From assembly GCF_000219875.1 (NCBI RefSeq), contig NC_017167.1:2071572-2135571 (forward strand): a stretch of DNA of 64,000 nucleotides. Reading direction: 5' to 3'. The stretch is from Alicyclobacillus acidocaldarius subsp. acidocaldarius Tc-4-1. GTDB taxonomy: Bacteria > Bacillota > Bacilli > Alicyclobacillales > Alicyclobacillaceae. A program made the position numbers and the translations under genes. Positions 46,466 to 57,782 of the stretch are shown here, piece after piece. The number at the start of each line of letters is the position of its first letter. Within the stretch, counting starts at the first letter, position 1. The notes under the pieces were generated by a model. The model was given only the letters and a program-made list of their open reading frames with translations, was not told the DNA's origin and did no database searches.

Positions 46466-47750
46466 GGCTCTTCACCACCCCTCTCGGCGCGCCGTACCAC
46501 CAAGGATTCTTGACCGCCTGCGCTGCCGTGAACGTCATCAACATTGCCCGGGCAAACAACACGGCGGTCAAGAGGCTCACGATAATGCCCACCATCAGGG
46601 CTACCGCGAAGCCGCGGACGTCGCCTTCGCCGCCGAAGATGTACATGATGAGACCTGCGATGAACGTGGTCGCGTTCGAATCCACGATGGTGCGAAACGC
46701 ATTCCTATTGCCGACGCGCACGGCGGACCGCAGGCTGCGCCCGTTTCGCACCTCGTCTTTGATTCGCTCATACGTAATGATATTCGCATCGACCGCGATG
46801 CCGACGCCAAGGATCAGGGCAGCGAGCCCCGACAGCGTCAACACGACGTGCAGGCCGGCGAACGTCAGGAGTGTGAGGTACCCGTACGCCACCAGCGCGA
46901 TATCGGCAATCAGCCCCGCCATGCGATACGCGGCGATCATGAACGCGAAGATAAGCACCACGGCGATCACGCCCGCGATGAGCGTCCGGTGCAGGCTGGT
47001 GGCGCCTAGCGTCGGCCCGACGCTCGTCTCGCTTTCGAGGGTCAGCGGATAAGGCAAAGCGCCGGCATTGAGTTCATTGGCGAGATCGATGCACGCCTGT
47101 GGCGTCGTGAGATTTCCACCAGAGATCTCGCTCTGCCCCGTGTACATGACCTGTTCGACGACCGGGTTGGTCAGCAACTGGCCGTTCAGAAAGACGTAGA
47201 TAGGTTTCTGCAAGTACCGCTTGGTGATGCTTGTCCACAGGCTCGCGTTTTTGAACTCGATGGCAACGGCGTTCTGCCCTGTCTGCTGATCCACCACCCA
47301 GTGGGCATTCGACTTGAGATCCGCTCCCGTCGCGAGCGGTGGCCCAACCGGGACAACCTTTCCCGTCTTAGGGTCGATCTTGGCGCTCCCGTAGATGGCG
47401 AGCTGCGCCGTGGCCCCAATGACGTTGACGGCCTCCTGCTGATTTTTCACACCCGCGACTTCCACACGAATCTGATCCTGGCCCAGTTGATTGTGGCCCT
47501 CGAGTTGAATAATGGGCGACGACACGCCGAGCGAATTCACGCGCATCTCTATCGCGCGAACGAGCGCCGCTTTACCCGTGCTGTCAAGCGGATGACCTTT
47601 CGGCGTATCGACGGCGTACAGCAAGTCCACGCCGCCTTTCAGATCGAGGCCAAGAGGTATTGACTTCCATATTTTTGGACCCGTGCTGATGGTGAGGCCG
47701 AGCACGACAACCACCATCGCGAGAAACGCCAAGAGGCGCCCCCATTTCAT
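46449..47750 (-). CDS. secD: Protein translocase subunit SecD
   Basis: A 433-residue SecD. The N-terminal span is followed by LGLDLKGGVDLLYAV, the external P1 region, and a six-span RND-like block with LSGLAALILGVGIAVDANII and YERIKDEVRNG. I start it at ATG 47750, six bases after GGAGGA. It is first in a secD-secF pair under a good promoter that overlaps the comN stop. Confidence 0.95.
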   Translation of the reverse strand: MKWGRLLAFLAMVVVVLGLTISTGPKIWKSIPLGLDLKGGVDLLYAVDTPKGHPLDSTGKAALVRAIEMRVNSLGVSSPIIQLEGHNQLGQDQIRVEVAGVKNQQEAVNVIGATAQLAIYGSAKIDPKTGKVVPVGPPLATGADLKSNAHWVVDQQTGQNAVAIEFKNASLWTSITKRYLQKPIYVFLNGQLLTNPVVEQVMYTGQSEISGGNLTTPQACIDLANELNAGALPYPLTLESETSVGPTLGATSLHRTLIAGVIAVVLIFAFMIAAYRMAGLIADIALVAYGYLTLLTFAGLHVVLTLSGLAALILGVGIAVDANIITYERIKDEVRNGRSLRSAVRVGNRNAFRTIVDSNATTFIAGLIMYIFGGEGDVRGFAVALMVGIIVSLLTAVLFARAMLMTFTAAQAVKNPWWYGAPRGVVKSREAKV

Positions 47751-47795
47751 GATAAGTCCTCCTTGTCCGCCACTTCCACGCGCATAACATGAACC

Positions 47796-47825
47796 AGTAT
47801 ACCGATGGACGTTTTTCGAGGTCAA
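47796..47825 (-). promoter_or_regulatory. Sigma-A promoter for secD-secF
   Basis: Minus strand TTGACC (47825-47820), an 18-base spacer and TATACT (47801-47796). The -35 overlaps the comN stop codon. Confidence 0.7.
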
Positions 47826-48091
47826 ACGTCATCCGGCATACCGAGGTCCCCACGAAAGGCGCCGAGTGTCACATAGGTCATATAATCGTTAGGTTTGGCT
47901 GACAAAATCACGTCCACCAGGCGATGCAGCGACAGTGGCCTGGGCAGTCTTGTGCAGACGTAGGCCCAAAAAGAGTCGACGTCAATTGAATCGTAGCCCA
48001 TCAAGCGGAACTCTTCGACCTTCGCCTCGCAAAGCCATCTCACCTGATCCGCGTAGGGCTGAAGCTCAGGGTGCATCAATGGATCGTCCAC
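47822..48091 (-). CDS. Post-transcriptional regulator, ComN-like
   Basis: An 89-residue protein of the ComN (B. subtilis YrzD) family, known there to affect comE mRNA. The family pattern is visible in VRWLCEAKVEEFRLMGYDSI, FWAYVCTRLPR and SLHRLVDVILSAKPNDYM. The position between secDF and spoVB is conserved with Bacillus. GTG 48091 lies six bases after GGAGGG; ATG 48097 would overlap that site. Confidence 0.85.
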   Translation of the reverse strand: MDDPLMHPELQPYADQVRWLCEAKVEEFRLMGYDSIDVDSFWAYVCTRLPRPLSLHRLVDVILSAKPNDYMTYVTLGAFRGDLGMPDDV

Positions 48092-48237
48092 CGCCATCCC
48101 TCCGATGCGTGCGGAATAACAATTCCATCTCGCGCGTGAAAAATCCTGTCGGACCGCAAAAGTGGACTACCGTCATGCCTCTCGGCATAGGCAATAGCGT
48201 AGGCCACTTGCGGGCCATGGACGGGAGGGAAGGTCGC

Positions 48238-49826
48238 TTGAGCCGCCAAACGTTCCTGCAAGGCGCGCTGGTGCTCATGATAGCCGGCATCGTGACGCGC
48301 ATCATGGGATTTCTATATCGAATCGTGTTGACGCGTCTCATCGGCGCGGAGGCGATGGGCCTATTTCAAATCGTGTTTCCCATTTTGGGACTTGCGCTCA
48401 CCTTGGTCACGATGGGGTTTCCGCTCGCCATCGCGAAATTGGTGGCGGAGGCGGTGGCCAAGCGGGACGTCGACCGCGTTCGCCGCGTCATGCGCATCTC
48501 CGCCGCATGTGTCCTGACGTCCGCCGTCCTCTGCATGAGCCTCATGTACGCGTTCCGCGACGTCGTTGCGCAATACTGGCTCACGGATCCTAGAGCGTAT
48601 CCGACCTATCTCGCCATGATACCCGTCGTAGGCGTGATCGCCGTGGCCAGCCTCTATCGCGGCTACTTTCAAGGCATTCAAGACATGACCCCGACCGCCT
48701 GGGCGTCCATTCTGGAGCAATCCGTGCGCATCCTCAGCATCTGGGCCTTGGCTGCGTACTTCGTGCGGTTCTCGTTAGGGTATGCCGCGATGGCGGCGAT
48801 GGTCGGAATGGTGCTAGGGGAGTTGTCTGGCCTCTTGTTTCTGATTTGGCAACAGCGGAGGCGCGCGCGGATGGATCAGATTGTGCCGGAGCCTGCGCCC
48901 ACGCGCACATCGGAGCCGATGCGAGCGACGCTACGGGCCATCACCCAGCTGTCGCTGCCGGTCACCGCGAGCCGTCTCATCTGGTCGCTCTTGTCTGCAG
49001 CCGAGCCCATCCTTGTCCTTCGCGCGCTGGAAATGGCCGGTGTGCCACTCAAGCAGGCCACGGCGCTGTACGGCGCATATTCGGGCATGGCCATTCCCCT
49101 GCTCGTGTTTCCGACCGTGGTGACGTCATCGCTCGCAACGAACCTGGTCCCGGCCGTGGCGGAGGCTCAAGCATCGGGGAACGTGGAACGGATTCGACAT
49201 CGACTGTCGCAGAGCATCACCGTGACGACTATGGTCTCGTTTCCGGCCTCCATCGTGTTTACCTTTTTGCCGCGCCGCTCACCAGGGCCATCTATGGAGA
49301 CGCGCACGTCGGCCCGATGCTAGCCATCATGGCACCTTTCGTGTTCATGCTTTGCCTTCAGGCGCCTTTGACAGGGATTTTACAAGGACTCAACCGCGCG
49401 GGAACAGCCATGATCAATTCCATCGTGGGCGGTGTGGCGCGTCTGGCCGTCATCCTAGTGCTCGCCACGCGTCCGTCACTCGGCATTCTCGGTGTGAGCA
49501 TCGCTACCGCGTTTTCGTTTACCCTCACCACCGCGCTGCATCTCACCGCCGTCGTGCGGGAAATCGGGTTTCAAATGCGGACCTCTTCCGTCGTACGCAT
49601 TGGCGTGGCGTCCGCCGCAATGCTCGCCTACATGCTCCTCATCACGTTCCGGGCAAGATCGTCCCTGTCTGGATCGGCGCTATTGCTGGCGGTCGTGGGC
49701 GGACTGATGCTTTACTTCGCGCTGCTGTGCTCGCTCCGCGTCCTCACCTCGCATGCCGTCCAGCGCGTGCCCAAGGTGGGGCCCTGGCTCGCCGCTGTCG
49801 TCCGGCATCTCCCTTTTGCCATCTAA
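48238..49826 (+). pseudogene. spoVB: Stage V sporulation protein B (MOP/MATE flippase), frame broken once
   Basis: A polysaccharide-flippase family protein needed for spore cortex in Bacillus. TTG 48238 (SRQTFLQGALVLMIAGIVTR) follows GGGAGG by nine bases and aligns with the SpoVB start. The frame runs to SFPASIVFTF and then breaks; the remainder (AAPLTRAIYGDAHVG to VRHLPFAI) continues in the -1 frame. One more T in the T5 run at 49264-49268 restores FTFFAAPLTRAIYG and a 529-residue, roughly 14-span protein. The two halves show equal conservation of family features, so a read error is quite possible. Confidence 0.85.
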
Positions 49827-50519
49827 CCGCGCGGAGGCGTCCATGTCATCGATCCACCACTCTCCGCGCCCGTTGACGCGCGCGTAAAACACGCGCTCCA
49901 ATTCACGCCCGCGAAGCCGAAGCTGTTCGCGCAGCCACGCTTCGTCTTGCCCCAATTGTTCGAGCGCACTCTGAACCGGTTTGCCGTCTACCACCACCGT
50001 GAGCGAGGGCCCACCGTCTTCAGCTCGTATGCCGAGATCGCGCGGCGTCAGCGGACGCGCTTCTGGCTTGGGCACGACGCTCAATTGGCCGGACGTCTCT
50101 AGGATGGCGAACTCCACGTCCGCCACATCCGCGTAGCCTTGTTCGCGCAACTGGGTTAGAAGGTCGTGTACGGTGTACCGGATGCGGCGCATTTCTCGAT
50201 CGCAAATACGGCCATGCGCAATGAGCACGGAAGGTTCTCCTTCAATCCAGTGGCGAAACCGGTGACTTTTCATTTGAAGAAGGGCGACCGCAAGCTGAAA
50301 GCACACGAGCGAGCCGATGGAAATCACCGCTTCCCAAATCGGAACCCGCCGATCCTCCATGGGCAAGGTGGACAGCTCCGCGATCATGATGGAAACGACG
50401 AGATCGAAGACGGACAACTGGCCAATCTCGCGCTTGCCCATGATGCGGAGGGCCACCATCACGATCAGATAAAGAACCAAGGCGCGCAACGGGAACTGCC
50501 ACAAAGGAATGTGCGGCAT
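49680..50519 (-). CDS. DUF421 (YetF/YrbG-like) membrane protein
   Basis: A 279-residue protein. Three N-terminal spans include LRIMGKREIGQLSVFDLVV and IMIAELSTLPMED, the DUF421 signature. A cytoplasmic domain follows (VLIAHGRICDREMRRIRYT, VEFAILETSGQLSVVPK). The B. subtilis neighbour in this position is yrbG. The last 50 residues or so have no family counterpart I know, and their 147 bases lie antisense to the end of spoVB. I use ATG 50519 (MPHIPLWQFP), which matches the family start. Confidence 0.85.
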   Translation of the reverse strand: MPHIPLWQFPLRALVLYLIVMVALRIMGKREIGQLSVFDLVVSIMIAELSTLPMEDRRVPIWEAVISIGSLVCFQLAVALLQMKSHRFRHWIEGEPSVLIAHGRICDREMRRIRYTVHDLLTQLREQGYADVADVEFAILETSGQLSVVPKPEARPLTPRDLGIRAEDGGPSLTVVVDGKPVQSALEQLGQDEAWLREQLRLRGRELERVFYARVNGRGEWWIDDMDASARLDGKREMPDDSGEPGPHLGHALDGMRGEDAERAQQREVKHQSAHDRQQ

Positions 50520-50578
50520 GGAGAAAAGCCCCTCCTCACTTTGGCAGTATGCCCGGAGAAAAGGCTTTTCCATGCCGC

Positions 50579-52741
50579 CTAGATGGTATGCGAGGGAGAT
50601 TCGGGTTCACTGACATGCAGCGGGGCGTGAAGACGCGCAAACAGTTCCTCAATCCGGTTGAACAGATCTGCGCCGTCCTGAACGACGTCGTACACCTCCA
50701 TACCACAGGCCACGCGAACGGAGAGGGTGTTCTCGCCGACGTGAAAGGGGTGTTGCTCAATCACCTGCGTGACTCGGCGGCAGATCCCCGCGAGCTCCAA
50801 TTCCGAGACATTCGGGATAATGATGAGCATCTCATCTCCGCCATAGCGACAAGCCAGCTCGGAGTGCCGCAGCACCTGGCGAATCACGACCCCGGCCTGG
50901 CGGAGCACCTCGTCTCCAGCTTCAAACCCGTACGCGGCGTTAATCTCGCTAAACCTGACGAGATCGAGACAAATCACCCCCCAACACGTCGTGCCATGCG
51001 CCATCTCGTCCCGCACGCGAATGTTCACGAAGTGATGGGTGTACAGGCTTGTCAGCGGATCCACGAACAGCTGCGTATCAAACTCAGGGGCGTACATCGC
51101 CGTTCGATTGCGTCCGCGCTGTTTAGCACCCCAATACATGGCGCTGTCCGCCTTCACGAGAAGATCGCGGTCCGACTCGCTGTGATCCGGGCACGTCGCC
51201 ATGCCGATGCTGACCGTGATGCCTTGGAGATGATATCCTTCGAAGTCCACGGCGAGCTTCCACACATCCTGTCGGATGGCTTCCGCAATTTCGTAGGCCT
51301 CGTGCGCACTGGCCCACAGGAGCACGGCGAACTCCTCTCCGCCGTACCGCGCCGCCACGCCGTCTGGTGCAGCGTGACGCTCAAGGATACGGCCGACTTC
51401 GCGAAGCACCACGTCTCCCGCGAGGTGCCCGTAGGTGTCGTTGAATCGCTTGAAGAAGTCCACGTCCACAATCAGCACGGAAACCGGGCGGTTTTCCCGC
51501 AGGGACGCCTGGACACGCCGAGCGAGTTCTTCGTAGAAATACCGGTAGTTCAAAAGCCCTGTGGCTTCATCGCGGAACGAGCGATCTTGAAGCTCCTGGT
51601 ACAGTTTGGCGTTCTCAAGCAGCACGGAGACCTGATTCGCCAAGGCGTCCATGTATTCGTGCATGTGATTGAATGCCTTGGGGCGCTTCGCGTAGCAGAC
51701 GATGGCGCCGTGCGCCTTCTGATGGGCGTGCATCGGAAAGATGGCCATGCTCAAAAAGGTGGGCGTTTCACCAAGAAAGCGCACGCGGGCGTCTTTGCGG
51801 ACGTCAGGCACAATGACGTGATCGCGCTGGTGGATGGTCTTCCAAATCACGCCGCCCTCCGACTCCGGCCAGCCTTCCATCGAGAACTCGGCCTCGTACG
51901 AACGCGGGTAAACGGCGGCAGGGGCGAGACACCCTCGGCCATCGATGACGAACACCGCGACGCAGTCGGCCAAGGTCATCCTCTTCGCGAGGTGCGCGGC
52001 TTCGAGGGCAATTTGCCGCATGTCAAATTCAGTCGCGAGGTTCGCGAGGCACTCGTGAATCTCCTGCAAGTCCATGGCTTGCCGATGGGAGCGGAGCATG
52101 TAGGCCAACATGAGCAGCGGCAGCACCATGATAGGCGCGAGCCACGCGCTCGTGGAATCGAGCATGACGACGAGCAACGCAAACGGGATGCAGAGCGCGA
52201 GGTTGATGAGATCCGTGACGAGCGCGGTCCAAACAGATGACCAGAACAGCGCTCCCCGGAGCCACTGAATGATTTGCACAAACGCGTGATTGACCACGAG
52301 AAACACCGCCGCGGACAAAACCAGCGCGCCCACGGCGAGCGCATCGATGCGGCTCAATGGCAGGGAAATGAGCTGATGTAGTACCCACCACATCGCGAGC
52401 GTCGAGAGCGCATATTGCCCGGCATTGAAAAATACCGTCTCGAAGTCCCAATGGCGCCTCATCGCAGGGACGAAAGCGGCTGCAATGGCGCACAACATCG
52501 CCTCTTCTCGCCCATTCAGGGTCACATAAGAAAACAGGACCGCTGGGGTCAGACTGGCGGATCCGAGCCGGAGAGGCACCGGCATCGCCTCAACGAGGCA
52601 GGCGAGCACCAGCATGGCGATGAAAAACCAGAGATTCGCATGTCGGAGTTCCGGGAGTTCCACGAGCGCCGTTCCACACCCGAAGATTCCGACGATCAGA
52701 CTGTACACGGTTTGTCGCTTGAGCGGTATGCCTTCCGCCAT
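50579..52741 (-). CDS. Membrane diguanylate cyclase: 7-8 spans, GAF, two GGDEF domains
   Basis: A 720-residue protein. Residues 1-210 form a membrane sensor with 7-8 spans. A GAF domain spans about 225-360. The first GGDEF domain (IVDVDFFKRFNDTYGHLAGD, RYGGEEF) is active-looking. A second (ICLDLVRFSEINAAYGFEAGD, RYGGDEM) lacks the final Phe but keeps the GGDE core. It should make c-di-GMP, opposing the EAL protein at 36.6-39.0 kb. Its insertion between yrbG- and yrzE-like genes breaks the Bacillus order. ATG 52741 follows GGTGGGGTG. Confidence 0.88.
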   Translation of the reverse strand: MAEGIPLKRQTVYSLIVGIFGCGTALVELPELRHANLWFFIAMLVLACLVEAMPVPLRLGSASLTPAVLFSYVTLNGREEAMLCAIAAAFVPAMRRHWDFETVFFNAGQYALSTLAMWWVLHQLISLPLSRIDALAVGALVLSAAVFLVVNHAFVQIIQWLRGALFWSSVWTALVTDLINLALCIPFALLVVMLDSTSAWLAPIMVLPLLMLAYMLRSHRQAMDLQEIHECLANLATEFDMRQIALEAAHLAKRMTLADCVAVFVIDGRGCLAPAAVYPRSYEAEFSMEGWPESEGGVIWKTIHQRDHVIVPDVRKDARVRFLGETPTFLSMAIFPMHAHQKAHGAIVCYAKRPKAFNHMHEYMDALANQVSVLLENAKLYQELQDRSFRDEATGLLNYRYFYEELARRVQASLRENRPVSVLIVDVDFFKRFNDTYGHLAGDVVLREVGRILERHAAPDGVAARYGGEEFAVLLWASAHEAYEIAEAIRQDVWKLAVDFEGYHLQGITVSIGMATCPDHSESDRDLLVKADSAMYWGAKQRGRNRTAMYAPEFDTQLFVDPLTSLYTHHFVNIRVRDEMAHGTTCWGVICLDLVRFSEINAAYGFEAGDEVLRQAGVVIRQVLRHSELACRYGGDEMLIIIPNVSELELAGICRRVTQVIEQHPFHVGENTLSVRVACGMEVYDVVQDGADLFNRIEELFARLHAPLHVSEPESPSHTI

Positions 52742-52788
52742 ACCGACACCCCACCCAACCCGCGCCCGTTCGAATTCTTCAAGTTTCC

Positions 52789-52818
52789 AGTATAAACAGT
52801 TCATATCTCACCGGACAA
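52789..52818 (-). promoter_or_regulatory. Promoter for the membrane diguanylate cyclase
   Basis: Minus strand TTGTCC (52818-52813), an 18-base spacer and TATACT (52794-52789), about 48 bases before the ATG. Confidence 0.65.
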
Positions 52819-52880
52819 GATCATAATCGCAGATCTCGCCGAATATCGTGTAGAGAAACTTGGACCAGGAGTGATGCGCC

Positions 52881-53282
52881 TTGTCGAGATGGAACGAAGG
52901 CCATCGATTCGACGTGCTGCGCGCCATCCCCGTGGTGTACGGCACCCTCTGGAGCCTGTGCGTCGCCCTTTGCGGCACGGTCGTCGTCTTTTTGATGGCG
53001 CACTATGGCGAATGGGGCCCCGAGCGGATCACGACAGCGGCGTACGTCATCCACTGCCTTGCCGTCCTGTTTGGCGCCATGGCAGCCGCGCGCCAAGGCC
53101 AGGGGCACGGATGGTTTCACGGCAGCGCCACCGGACTCCTCTACGCCGTCATCATGGTCGCCATTGGCCTCTTTGTCGACAACACCTTCACCTTCGACGC
53201 TGGAGGACTCTTTCGCATTCTTCTCATGTCGGTCATCGGCGCGTTTGGCGGCGTCATGGGGAGCGCGTGGGTTCGCTCGTAA
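52881..53282 (+). CDS. TIGR04086 family (YrzE-like) membrane protein
   Basis: A 133-residue protein with four spans: VVYGTLWSLCVALCGTVVVF, TAAYVIHCLAVLFGAMAAAR, HGSATGLLYAVIMVAIGLFV and the C-terminal LLMSVIGAFGGVMGSAWV. It matches the small YrzE family that neighbours yajC in Bacillus. Function unknown. TTG 52881 follows AGGAGTGAT by about seven bases. It points towards yajC and away from the diguanylate cyclase. Confidence 0.82.
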   Translation: MSRWNEGHRFDVLRAIPVVYGTLWSLCVALCGTVVVFLMAHYGEWGPERITTAAYVIHCLAVLFGAMAAARQGQGHGWFHGSATGLLYAVIMVAIGLFVDNTFTFDAGGLFRILLMSVIGAFGGVMGSAWVRS

Positions 53283-53347
53283 CACCCCCGCGGGGGATGC
53301 GGGAGGCCGACGGGCTGCAGACGCGCAACGACCTCCCCATCCAGCTT

Positions 53348-55951
<2,604 letters not shown>

Positions 55952-55988
55952 GAACATTCCTCCCAACGCGTATCACAGGGTCAAAGCG

Positions 55989-56016
55989 AAAAAAGCTGCC
56001 CCATCACTGGGACAGC
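55989..56016 (-). terminator. Rho-independent terminator after rsgI
   Basis: Minus strand GCTGTCCCA, loop GTGA, TGGGGCAGC (one G-T pair), then T6. It lies about 58 bases past the rsgI stop and 38 bases before the queA start, separating the two transcription units. Confidence 0.85.
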
Positions 56017-56073
56017 CCGTTTCGTCTCATGGTTTCGTGGCCCACGGACGATGTCGTGTGGGACGAACGAGCA

Positions 56074-56940
56074 TCACCCATTATACCGAGGCTCACCGCG
56101 GGAATTCAAAGGCTGGCTCAAGGCCGCTTCCACGATGCTGGCGACTTCCTCGTAGTTGCCGGTGTTCAACCCTTCGAGCGCCGTGTGAAGGTCGTGGGCC
56201 TGCGCGACTACGGTCTGGACGTTGGCCGAGCTCAAATCGCTCAGGTGGACGTGCACGCCTACCTCTTGCGCCAGGAGATAGCTCGCGTACTGCGCAGGCG
56301 CCACGTGATTCGCCAGCGCCTGGTCCCACACGCTCCGCGACAGGGCCATGCTATAGACATTGCCCTGGCCCTGCGTCGCGCCCTGAACGGCGCTCGTCAC
56401 AGCGCGATTGATGTCGGAGCCGACGTCGTCGCCGTCGAGCGAGGTGGTGGCCACCACGACACTGTCGTTTCGCGGCATCTTCCCCTCGGCCGCGAGCTCA
56501 CCAACGAGCGATCGGACCGCGTCCGCGAGCGGTTTGCCCTTCACGCGCACGTGCGCGAGGATGGACTGGCCGACTGCGTTATACGCGCTCGCCGACACCA
56601 CGCGCATGTGCTGGTCGACGGCAAGGCTCCACTCGGCATTGGCATCGACCGACACGAGCGCCTGGGGCCGCGCGCCCCACCCGGCCACGGACAGTGCGCC
56701 CCCTCCCATCGCGGCGCAGAGGGCGCAAGCCGCAACGGCCCCAATCGCCACACGGCGTCGGGCCCAAGCGCGCAGCAACCCTCCGCCCGCCCGTCCTCCG
56801 ACGCCCATGTCGATCACGTCGCCGACCGACATGCCGGGCCTCGCGGTCACGTTCACAAAGGCTCCGTCGTCCGTGAGCAAAATGGCGCGATTGCCCTGGA
56901 GCTCCACCACGACGGCGCGACCCCGGACTCGCACACTCAT
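56074..56940 (-). CDS. rsgI: Anti-sigma-I factor RsgI
   Basis: A 288-residue one-span membrane protein. The N-terminal cytoplasmic RsgI domain (AVVVELQGNRAILLTDDGAF) binds SigI. The span (VAIGAVAACALCAAMGGGAL) is at residues 64-86. The outer domain (ALVSVDANAEWSLAVDQHMR, GKPLADAVRSLVGEL, VVVATTSLD) matches the RsgI middle domain. At the place where known RsgI proteins have the self-cleaved Asn-Pro bond, this one has Asn101-Ala102. No carbohydrate-binding module follows. ATG 56940 is four bases after the sigI stop. Confidence 0.88.
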   Translation of the reverse strand: MSVRVRGRAVVVELQGNRAILLTDDGAFVNVTARPGMSVGDVIDMGVGGRAGGGLLRAWARRRVAIGAVAACALCAAMGGGALSVAGWGARPQALVSVDANAEWSLAVDQHMRVVSASAYNAVGQSILAHVRVKGKPLADAVRSLVGELAAEGKMPRNDSVVVATTSLDGDDVGSDINRAVTSAVQGATQGQGNVYSMALSRSVWDQALANHVAPAQYASYLLAQEVGVHVHLSDLSSANVQTVVAQAHDLHTALEGLNTGNYEEVASIVEAALSQPLNSRGEPRYNG

Positions 56941-56944
56941 GACG

Positions 56945-57706
56945 TCAATCCCCTTCCGCCCTGAGAAGAAACGACTTCAACATCGGAAAGTCACCGGACA
57001 GCAAGAGAACCATCGCAAGGATGTACTTGCGCTGGCGTTCGAGCGTCTTGCGCGACACGCGGACCCGTTCCTCCACTTGACGAAGCGGCAGCGCCTTGCG
57101 CCGATAGACGTACGTCACAAGTTCGGGATCAGACGCAATCGCATGGGCGCACAAGAGCGCGTTTCGGCGCGCGTCTTCGTGCTTGGGCGAAAGCTCCACC
57201 AACTCCCGAAAGGACAACCCAAACTCCTCGAGCCGACGGGCATACTCTTCGATCTCGTACGCCCGCATCGCGGCCTCTTCCCGGCGCTGATGCTCCGCGA
57301 TGGAAGACGCCACCTCGACCCAGTTCGAGACGTGATCGTCCTCGTCGGCTTGATCGAATTCGCTCCACGGGCGCAGCCGCGCGCGATGCTGACGCTGCGC
57401 TCGAAAGAAATCGACGAGGCGCCGCCGGATCACGGTTTCCGCAAACGTCAGAAACGACGCCGCGCGCTCATCTTGATACCGATCGATGGCCTCGTTGAAT
57501 GCCGCCAGCGACACGCTGTATTCGTCGTCCGCGTGTGGATCGATATATCGCTTGGCCGTTTGCGACGCGATTCGCAGGATAAAGGGTATGTACAGGGCAA
57601 TGAGCTCATTGCGCGCGTGCGCATTTCCGGCTTTCGCACTTTGGAGCAGGCGGGCCAACTCGTTTCGTTCGTCTAATGACCTTCCGCGAAACGGGAGAAC
57701 GCCCAC
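56945..57706 (-). CDS. sigI: RNA polymerase sigma factor SigI
   Basis: A 253-residue sigma factor. Region 2 is visible in LIALYIPFILRIASQTAKRY with DEYSVSLAAFNEAIDRYQ and FLTFAETVIRRRLVDFFR. The C-terminal SigI-C domain ends LRQVEERVRVSRKTLERQRK. In B. subtilis SigI responds to heat and wall stress; in clostridia it controls polysaccharide enzymes. GTG 57706 follows GGTGGGAG. It is cotranscribed with its anti-sigma gene and has a candidate self-recognised promoter upstream. Confidence 0.92.
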   Translation of the reverse strand: MGVLPFRGRSLDERNELARLLQSAKAGNAHARNELIALYIPFILRIASQTAKRYIDPHADDEYSVSLAAFNEAIDRYQDERAASFLTFAETVIRRRLVDFFRAQRQHRARLRPWSEFDQADEDDHVSNWVEVASSIAEHQRREEAAMRAYEIEEYARRLEEFGLSFRELVELSPKHEDARRNALLCAHAIASDPELVTYVYRRKALPLRQVEERVRVSRKTLERQRKYILAMVLLLSGDFPMLKSFLLRAEGD

Positions 57707-57727
57707 GCTCCCACCTCACCTCATGAA

Positions 57728-57756
57728 TTCGTTCCCGGCCCCACGTTTACGGGGGT
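57728..57756 (-). promoter_or_regulatory. Candidate SigI-dependent promoter of sigI-rsgI
   Basis: Minus strand ACCCCC (57756-57751), a 19-base spacer and CGAA (57731-57728), about 20 bases before the GTG. SigI promoters described in B. subtilis have an ACCCCC -35 and a CGAA -10. No SigA-like promoter is seen here. Autoregulation is inferred. Confidence 0.6.
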
Positions 57757-57782
57757 GCGGATGGATAAGCCGGCGTTCTGCT

